From NCBI GenBank assembly GCA_902761355.1, contig CACWJY010000025.1, forward strand, positions 1-56,884: a stretch of 56,884 bases of DNA. The letters are read 5' to 3'. Every line of letters begins with the position of its first letter. The stretch's first letter is position 1. A program made the position numbers and the translations under genes. Shown here piece by piece: positions 51,453 to 56,884 of the stretch. Source of the DNA: Fibrobacter succinogenes (GTDB lineage: Bacteria > Fibrobacterota > Fibrobacteria > Fibrobacterales > Fibrobacteraceae). The notes below the pieces were generated by a model, which was given only the letters and a program-made list of their open reading frames with translations, made no database searches and had not been told where the DNA came from.

Positions 51453-51932
51453 ATGCAGATTAATGAAGTTCCGAATGCAAAGGTCGGTATCGTTGCGGGT
51501 AGCAAGTCCGACCAGGAAACTGTAGACAAGATCACTGCGGTGCTCGATCAGTTCGGTATCGCTTGGGAATTCAACATCCTCTCCGCACACCGCACCCCGA
51601 ATGCGACCGCGAAGTATGCTCGCGAAGCCGCCGGGCGAGGCCTTCAAGTCCTCATCGGTGTTGCTGGCCTCGCTGCAGCCCTTCCGGGCGTGCTCGCAGG
51701 GCACACCATCCTTCCCGTTATCGGTCTGCCCTGCGCCGGTGGCCCGCTCAACGGCGTCGATGCTCTGCACTCTATCGTGCAGATGCCCCCGGGAATCCCG
51801 GTGGCCACGGTCGGCATCGGCAACGGCAAGAATGCCGGTTTCCTCGCCGTCCACATCGTCGCCCTCTCTGATGCCTCTGTCCGCGAAAAGCTCGTCGCTT
51901 ACCGCAAGGGCCTCGGAGACATCGAAGGCTAA
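51453..51932 (+). CDS. purE: N5-carboxyaminoimidazole ribonucleotide mutase
   Basis: PurE rearranges N5-CAIR to CAIR in purine synthesis. Seen: GSKSDQETVDKITAVLDQFG, then SAHRTPNATAKYA and GVAGLAAALPGVLAGHT, the class I PurE signatures. 159 residues, normal. It is placed between purD and the DUF3108 gene, which starts immediately after its stop codon. Confidence 0.96.
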   Translation: MQINEVPNAKVGIVAGSKSDQETVDKITAVLDQFGIAWEFNILSAHRTPNATAKYAREAAGRGLQVLIGVAGLAAALPGVLAGHTILPVIGLPCAGGPLNGVDALHSIVQMPPGIPVATVGIGNGKNAGFLAVHIVALSDASVREKLVAYRKGLGDIEG

Positions 51933-52727
51933 TTGAGAGTGGTTAGGAATAGTACAAAGTTCAGCTTCAAGATCGCCGCACTTGTGGCGGTCTTTGTTGC
52001 TGTGTGTTTCGCGGGCGAACCGAACTTGCCCGAGGTGAATGCTCCTTGGATGAAGGGCGAAAAGCTGACCTTCAGCCTCGGTTGGGGCTTCATTACGGCA
52101 GGTTCTGCAACGCTCGAAGTTCGCCCGACGTTAGATGGCAAGACGGAATTCTTGACGTATGCGACCGGCAACAAAACGATCAACAAAATTTATCCGGTAA
52201 ATGATACGGTCTACACCCGCGTGCGCAACAAGGGGCTCATGACCGAAGTGTTCCGCAAACGCCTGCATGAGGGCACGTTCCATAACACTTCCGTGATACG
52301 CTTTGATCGCAAGGGTGAAAAGGCTTGGCTTTCGGATACGGTTTTTACCGACATGAAGACGCGCAAGGTCAAACGTTCTGCCGATACGTCTGTGGCAATC
52401 CAGGGCATGGAGCACAGCATCATGTCGGCGTTTTACCTGGTTCGAACGCTCCCGCTCAAGGTGGGCGAGACTTCCCGTTTTTCGGCGGTGAGTGGCAAGA
52501 AACGTTATGAGCTTAAGGTGCTGGTCCATGGTCGCGAAAAGATAAAGAGCTCCCTTGGCGAAGTCCAGTGTATCAAGGTGGAACCGGTTCTGGACGGCGA
52601 CGGTATCTTTGTGTCCAAAGGTCGCATTTTTATCTGGTTGACTGACGATGAACGTCGTATCCCGGTGCTTATGGAGTGCGAAATTGCGCTCGGGAGCATC
52701 AAGGCGAAGCTGTTGTCGGTTAAATAG
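51933..52727 (+). CDS. DUF3108 secreted/periplasmic protein
   Basis: 264 residues. Seen: an N-terminal hydrophobic signal (FKIAALVAVFVAVCFA), then WMKGEKLTFSLGWGFITAGS, TYATGNKTINKIYPVNDTVY and GIFVSKGRIFIWLTDDERRI, typical of DUF3108. Function is unknown in the family; a lipocalin-like β-barrel is likely. The TTG start at 51933 abuts the purE stop (TAATTG); GTG 51939 is an alternative. Probably translated by coupling to purE. Confidence 0.78.
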   Translation: MRVVRNSTKFSFKIAALVAVFVAVCFAGEPNLPEVNAPWMKGEKLTFSLGWGFITAGSATLEVRPTLDGKTEFLTYATGNKTINKIYPVNDTVYTRVRNKGLMTEVFRKRLHEGTFHNTSVIRFDRKGEKAWLSDTVFTDMKTRKVKRSADTSVAIQGMEHSIMSAFYLVRTLPLKVGETSRFSAVSGKKRYELKVLVHGREKIKSSLGEVQCIKVEPVLDGDGIFVSKGRIFIWLTDDERRIPVLMECEIALGSIKAKLLSVK

Positions 52728-52861
52728 CGGATTTTTGTTGTAATTTGTTTACGCAACTTCCCTAAATAGTGTGTTTTTTGCTTTTTTTACATTTTGTTTT
52801 TTGCAAAACGCTCGCTTAAAAGTTATATTCGCAAATGCGATTATATAATCTGAGGCTTTTA

Positions 52862-53833
52862 ATGTTTAAGAAAGTACTTTTAGCTTTATGCTTGACCGCA
52901 TTCATGTCTTGGGCACAAGATGATGAAGACGATGATGAAGGCTTCGTTTCTGCCCCTGCCGCTGCGCAAGAGGAAGACGACGATGAAGGGTTTGTTTCGG
53001 CTCCTGCTGGTGACGGTGCTCGTGCTTCTATGGCATCTGAAGATGACGAAGAAGAGGATTTTGGCAGTTCCGACATGACCTCTGCCCAACGTCGTGAAAT
53101 GGCCGAACGTAAAAAGTTTGAAGAAGAACAACGTCAGGATGAATACGCAAACTCCCTGCGTCGTCGTGACTGGCTCCGCAACCGTTTGATTTTCCAGATT
53201 GGTATGGGCTCGCGCTATCCGATTATGGGTGAAACGGGCATGGGCATGGGCTTTGGTGCCGGTATTGAATATATCTTGCCGTTCCACTTTGCCTTGTATG
53301 GTTCTTACGGTTTCCTCCCCAAGGGCAAGGATAGCGAATTTGACCAGTTCGACCTCGAAGGCGGCTCGGGTTACAAGGTGGGTATCAACTACTACCTGTT
53401 CCCCAAGAACCCGCTCCATTTGGGTGTTTCTGCTTCTTATGGTACTGTTTACTTTGACCATGACATTAAGCCGGAAAACAACCTCCGCTCTTTGATCAAG
53501 GTGAATGGTTACCAGTTTGACCTGTTGATTTCGTACTTGACGAACGAATGGTACTACCTGCAGTTCTCGATCGGTATGTACTATGCTCCGGATCTGGAAA
53601 AGGACAAGAAAGAAAACTTGAGCTTCCGTGCTCGTGAAGGTTCTGAATACGAAGCCGAAGAAGATATCAAGTATGATTCCCGTGTCGTGAATGCTGATGG
53701 CATGAGCAAGACCGGTATCGTGTTCGGCATTGCCGTGGGTTATGCCCTGCCGGAACTCTTCCCGGATGACACCGAAAAGCGTCGTCGTGAACGTGAAAAG
53801 GCTAGATCCCGTTCCGGTGTAGCCGGTCGATAA
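52862..53833 (+). CDS. Acidic outer-membrane β-barrel-like protein, unknown function
   Basis: ~323 residues with a signal peptide (MFKKVLLALCLTAFMSWA). An acidic N-terminal region repeats the block DDEGFVSAPA twice (EDDDEGFVSAPA at about residues 21-34 and 38-50). Then a helix-forming EEEQRQDEY linker, and a C-terminal part with amphipathic strands (FGAGIEYILPFHFALYGSYG, YQFDLLISYLTNEWYYLQFS). It ends in Arg-rich sequence, not the usual aromatic. ATG 52862 has GAGG upstream; the frame extends to 52835 but the signal peptide starts at 52862. A TATATT box lies at 52824-52829. No known family assigned. Confidence 0.72.
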   Translation: MFKKVLLALCLTAFMSWAQDDEDDDEGFVSAPAAAQEEDDDEGFVSAPAGDGARASMASEDDEEEDFGSSDMTSAQRREMAERKKFEEEQRQDEYANSLRRRDWLRNRLIFQIGMGSRYPIMGETGMGMGFGAGIEYILPFHFALYGSYGFLPKGKDSEFDQFDLEGGSGYKVGINYYLFPKNPLHLGVSASYGTVYFDHDIKPENNLRSLIKVNGYQFDLLISYLTNEWYYLQFSIGMYYAPDLEKDKKENLSFRAREGSEYEAEEDIKYDSRVVNADGMSKTGIVFGIAVGYALPELFPDDTEKRRREREKARSRSGVAGR

Positions 53834-53851
53834 TCCGTCGCTAAGGATTTT

Positions 53852-53892
53852 AAAAGAGGACGTCCGCAGTTGGTCGCCCTCTTTTGCTTTTT
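53852..53892 (+). terminator. Terminator after the outer-membrane protein gene
   Basis: AAAAGAGG/CCTCTTTT stem with an 18-nt loop, then GCTTTTTATC. Confidence 0.65.
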
Positions 53893-53998
53893 ATCGGAAA
53901 AAGCGTGCTTTTACAAAATTTGGAGCAGCCGATACTGAAAAAAAAGATTATCTTGTTAACTGCAAGGCTGAATCACTCAACCCTAATTATAGGTAGCT

Positions 53999-55342
53999 AT
54001 GTCGGCAAAAGTAACGAGCAGCGACAAGATTGAAGATTTATTCCCGGAAACCTCCATTCGTAAGATCATTACGCCGGTGGAACGCTTGATGAAAGTGGAA
54101 ACGACGGGCGGGATTGTTCTGATAATCATGACGCTTGCGGCTTTGTTGTGGGCGAACCTCGCCCCCGAATCCTATCACCATTTTTGGCATTTGCCTTTTG
54201 CGTTGACCATTGGCAGTTGGGTGGGTTCTGCTGACTTGCATTGGTTCATCAACGATGCGATGATGACCATTTTCTTCTTTAACATTGGTCTCGAAGTCAA
54301 GGGCGAAATGACCTACGGTGAACTTAGGAACCCGAAGGCGGCGAGCCTGCCGATTATTGCGGCTGCGGGTGGTATGCTTTTCCCGGCCTTGATTTACTTG
54401 TTGCTTTGCCCGCATGGCGCAAATAGCGCTGCCCATGGTTGGGGTATTCCCACTGCGACTGATATTGCCTTTGTGGTGGGCTGCATGGCGATTCTCGGCA
54501 AAAAGGTGCCGCATGCCCTGCGTGTGATGATTTTGACTCTGGCCATTGCAGACGATATCGGAGCAATTCTTGTAATCGCGATTGGCTACCCGAGTGGCGA
54601 CGGAATCAATTTCTTGGCTCTCGGTTCTGGAATTGCCTTGCTGGTCTTGATTAACGTGCTGTTCCGCATAGGGGTGCGCAATCTGCTTTTGCACGGTGTG
54701 ATTGGCATTGCCGTGTGGGCGTTCTTTGTAAAGAGCGGTGTGCATCCGACCATTGCGGGTGTTCTGCTTGGACTCTCGGTTCCGGCAAAGCCTGTGCTTG
54801 CGAAGGGTAAGCTAGCTCACTTTGCAGGGAGCATTGGTGGAAAGCTTTCGGGTGAAACCGAGGACCGTAACGAGCAGTACGAGGTGTTTACGCTGCTGAA
54901 GCAGGGCGCCCGTGAAAGTATCTCGATGCAGGAACGTTTCTTTAAGCCGCTTGTTCCCTGGGTCAATTTCTTTATCATGCCGCTGTTTGCGCTCAGCAAC
55001 GCGGGTGTCGAAATCAAGCTTGGCGGTGTCGAAGTTCCGGTGATGGGCACTGTTGCTCTTGCATTGATTTTTGGTAAGCCGATTGGCATATTCCTGTTCA
55101 GCTTGCTTGCTGTCAAGATAGGCGTATCGGTCAAGCCGAGCTACAGCTGGAAGGTGCTGTGGGGTGGCGGTATGCTTGCTGGTATCGGATTTACCATGGC
55201 GCTCTTTGTGGCAAGCCTCGCGTTCGATGTGGGTGACCGTCAGGATTCTGCCAAGCTGGGTATCCTGCTCGGAAGCTTCTGTGCCGCAATTCTCGGTACC
55301 ATCTACATGAGCATCGTGTCGAAGGCTCATCACGAAGAATAA
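53999..55342 (+). CDS. nhaA: Na+/H+ antiporter NhaA
   Basis: 447 residues, ~12 TM helices. NhaA exchanges two H+ for one Na+ across the inner membrane to control pH and sodium. Seen: HWFINDAMMTIFFFNIGLEV, then KGEMTYGELRNPK, GIPTATDIAF, and the ion-binding pair in LTLAIADDIGAILVIA (adjacent Asp residues, E. coli D163/D164 equivalent). The C-terminus GIGFTMALFVASLAF is typical. TAGGTAG precedes the ATG at 53999. Confidence 0.96.
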   Translation: MSAKVTSSDKIEDLFPETSIRKIITPVERLMKVETTGGIVLIIMTLAALLWANLAPESYHHFWHLPFALTIGSWVGSADLHWFINDAMMTIFFFNIGLEVKGEMTYGELRNPKAASLPIIAAAGGMLFPALIYLLLCPHGANSAAHGWGIPTATDIAFVVGCMAILGKKVPHALRVMILTLAIADDIGAILVIAIGYPSGDGINFLALGSGIALLVLINVLFRIGVRNLLLHGVIGIAVWAFFVKSGVHPTIAGVLLGLSVPAKPVLAKGKLAHFAGSIGGKLSGETEDRNEQYEVFTLLKQGARESISMQERFFKPLVPWVNFFIMPLFALSNAGVEIKLGGVEVPVMGTVALALIFGKPIGIFLFSLLAVKIGVSVKPSYSWKVLWGGGMLAGIGFTMALFVASLAFDVGDRQDSAKLGILLGSFCAAILGTIYMSIVSKAHHEE

Positions 55343-55399
55343 TCCAGAATTCAGATTTTGAAATTCTGGATTGTTAATGTTGCTAGATGATTCTTTAGA

Positions 55400-55765
55400 A
55401 TGCCTCACTTTGTCTATATGCTTCGCTGTGCGGGTGACCGTATTTATACGGGCTACGCCGTTGATGTAGAAGCACGATTTGAGCAGCACAAAACCGGGAA
55501 AGGGGCCAAGTTCACCAAGGCGTTCCCGCCGCAGTGTATTCTTCGAAAATTTGAACTGAATTCACACGAAGAGGCCTTGCGGCTTGAGGCGAGAATCAAG
55601 AAACTTTCTCGTACGCAAAAGGAACTGCTTGCTTCTGGTGATGAAACTTTGATTGCCGGTTTGCTTGAGGGACTCGGCGAAACATTAGAAGAATGCAAGG
55701 CGAGAGTCCGTAAAGAGAAAAGACTAGAACGCCTCGAAAAGAAAAAATCCCAAGTCGATGTTTAG
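55400..55765 (+). CDS. GIY-YIG nuclease superfamily protein (UPF0213 type)
   Basis: 121 residues. Seen: FVYMLRCAGDRIYTGYAVDV, i.e. the Y-x-L ... Y-T-G core that is the UPF0213 form of GIY-YIG, then ARFEQHKTGKGAKFT and EALRLEARIKKLSRTQK. Family members are small and single-domain, biochemistry mostly unknown, some nick DNA. A terminator follows. Confidence 0.9.
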   Translation: MPHFVYMLRCAGDRIYTGYAVDVEARFEQHKTGKGAKFTKAFPPQCILRKFELNSHEEALRLEARIKKLSRTQKELLASGDETLIAGLLEGLGETLEECKARVRKEKRLERLEKKKSQVDV

Positions 55766-55780
55766 GCTGATTGCATAAGA

Positions 55781-55812
55781 AAAAAGTCTCCGCTTTCACG
55801 GAGACTTTTTAA
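55781..55812. terminator. Bidirectional terminator between the UPF0213 and argD genes
   Basis: AAAAAGTCTCCG/CGGAGACTTTTT stem with a 6-nt loop. Confidence 0.92.
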
Positions 55813-55830
55813 ATGTCTTGTTTGTCGAAC

Positions 55831-56884
55831 TTATTTTGCGGCTGCTGCAGCAAAAGCCTTACCGAGCTTCTCGAGAGCTTCGGCAACTTCGGCTTCGCTC
55901 ACGTTCAGCGGCGGGAGCATACGCAGCACATTGCCCTTGGCAGAAAGCACCATGAGCTTTTCGTCGCGAGCGGCTGCGATGATGTTGCCTACCGGCATTT
56001 CTTCAGCGAGAGCTACACCGAGAATCAAACCTTCACCGCGGATTTCCTTGGCGAACGCATACTTTTCAGTAAGAGCCTTGAGGCCAGCCTTAATCTGTGC
56101 GGAACGTTCAGCGACATTCTTGAGGAGGCCCGGAATCTGCTTCACGACAGCGAGACCTGCAGCGCATGCAATCGGGTTACCGCCGAAAGTCGTACCGTGG
56201 TCGCCGGCCTTGAGCTGGTCGGCAATGTGCTGGCGCAGAAGAACCGCACCGAGCGGGAGACCGCCACCGATTCCCTTGGCAAGCGTTACGAGGTCCGGAT
56301 TCAGACCATACTTTTCGAAGCCGAGGAAGGTTCCGAGACGGCCCACGCCAGCCTGCACTTCATCAACGATGACCAAGCAGCCGAATTCCTTCTGCAGGCT
56401 GTTGATGGTCGCAACCATTTCTGCAGAGAGAGTCATCACGCCACCTTCGGCAGCGAGGCTTTCGAGCATGATCGCGCAGGTGTCCTTGTTGACTTCTTTC
56501 TTGAGGGCTTCGCAGTCGTTCCAGGTCACATGAACGAAGTCACCCGGCATGGAGCCGAAGCCTTCGCGAATAGCCGGCTGACCCGTCGCAGAAAGAGCGG
56601 CGAAGGTACGGCCGTGGAAGCTGTTCACGAACGTCACAATCTTCTGGCGATTCTTTTCGCCCTTTCTATCGAAGTACTTACGTGCGAACTTGATGGCGCC
56701 TTCGTTGGCTTCGGTACCGGAATTGCAGAAGAAGGCCTTGTCGAACTTGGTGATTTCAAGGAGAGCCTTGCCGAGTTCGATCTGCGGGTAGTTCGGGTAA
56801 AGGTTGCTGATGTGGTTGAAGTGGTTCATCTGTTCCACCACAGCATCCTTGATAGCCTGGTTCTGGTGACCGAGCGCGTTCACG
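55831..56884 (-). CDS. argD: Acetylornithine/aspartate-type class III aminotransferase, N-terminus outside window
   Basis: ~351 residues shown, the rest cut at the window edge. Class III PLP aminotransferase of the ArgD type, converting N-acetylglutamate semialdehyde plus glutamate to N-acetylornithine. Seen: FFCNSGTEANEGAIKFAR (PLP phosphate loop), FHGRTFAALSATGQP, VIVDEVQAGVGRLGTF, LAKGIGGGLPLGAVLL with the Schiff-base Lys, and GDHGTTFGGNP. Succinyldiaminopimelate transaminase activity is possible too, so argD is the most likely symbol but not certain without the neighbours. Confidence 0.88.
   Translation of the reverse strand, partial: VNALGHQNQAIKDAVVEQMNHFNHISNLYPNYPQIELGKALLEITKFDKAFFCNSGTEANEGAIKFARKYFDRKGEKNRQKIVTFVNSFHGRTFAALSATGQPAIREGFGSMPGDFVHVTWNDCEALKKEVNKDTCAIMLESLAAEGGVMTLSAEMVATINSLQKEFGCLVIVDEVQAGVGRLGTFLGFEKYGLNPDLVTLAKGIGGGLPLGAVLLRQHIADQLKAGDHGTTFGGNPIACAAGLAVVKQIPGLLKNVAERSAQIKAGLKALTEKYAFAKEIRGEGLILGVALAEEMPVGNIIAAARDEKLMVLSAKGNVLRMLPPLNVSEAEVAEALEKLGKAFAAAAAK

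Overview
The window looks like a chromosome segment of a fibrolytic Fibrobacter (Fibrobacterota), close to F. succinogenes or a rumen/gut relative. This is an inference from gene content. It carries a fibro-slime domain lipoprotein, two paralogous GH9 cellulases, a large GH51-type endoglucanase, a GH5 cellulase and a CE4-type deacetylase. Many secreted proteins share Ser-rich linkers and short C-terminal sorting-like tails. Many genes have T-tract/TATATT upstream regions. No rRNA, tRNA, CRISPR array or intact insertion sequence was seen.

Layout. 1-5.7 kb: start of etfB, an Rpn/PD-(D/E)XK transposase-like nuclease, a GIY-YIG protein, a small secreted protein, and an M6 metalloprotease gene broken by one frameshift. 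5.9-21.5 kb: the conserved bacterial order pyrH-frr-uppS-cdsA-dxr-rseP, opened by plant-cell-wall genes. A deacetylase sits between cdsA and dxr. GH9, fibro-slime, GH51-like and GH9 genes sit between dxr and rseP. Several of these blocks have their own terminator and promoter. 21.5-25.3 kb: two envelope proteins, an HExxH membrane protein and a GH5 cellulase. 25.3-37.9 kb: an accessory region with a TetR regulator and its visible operators, a CAT-like acetyltransferase, an ACT protein, several gene remnants, a 2268-residue surface protein with six 156/157-residue repeats, redox and zinc-ribbon genes, and a HigB/HigA-type toxin-antitoxin pair. A recurrent intergenic repeat sits at three places in this region.

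38.1-48.1 kb holds the most unusual content: one tightly packed, AT-rich, same-strand operon. In order it encodes a stand-alone HsdR N-terminal nuclease domain, an AlbA_2 (Schlafen-like) protein, a membrane NERD nuclease, two tandem DUF262 proteins (only the second with a DUF1524/HNH-like part), a three-Cys-motif partner (TcmP), its Gp37/Gp68 three-Cys partner, and a SIR2-like protein. I read it as a candidate multi-gene anti-phage defence operon. I cannot match the full gene set to a named system. It ends at strong hairpins. It is followed by dinD and by the debris of a duplicated dinD and an AlbA_2 gene.

50.1-56.9 kb returns to housekeeping genes: purD-purE-DUF3108, an acidic outer-membrane protein, nhaA, a small GIY-YIG protein, and the C-terminal part of an argD-type aminotransferase on the minus strand.

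How it fits together: the 9-25 kb secreted enzymes would jointly deacetylate, bind and hydrolyse cellulose or hemicellulose at the cell surface. The core genes around them make undecaprenyl and phospholipid precursors and process envelope proteins. The 38-48 kb genes are a separate, probably horizontally acquired unit.
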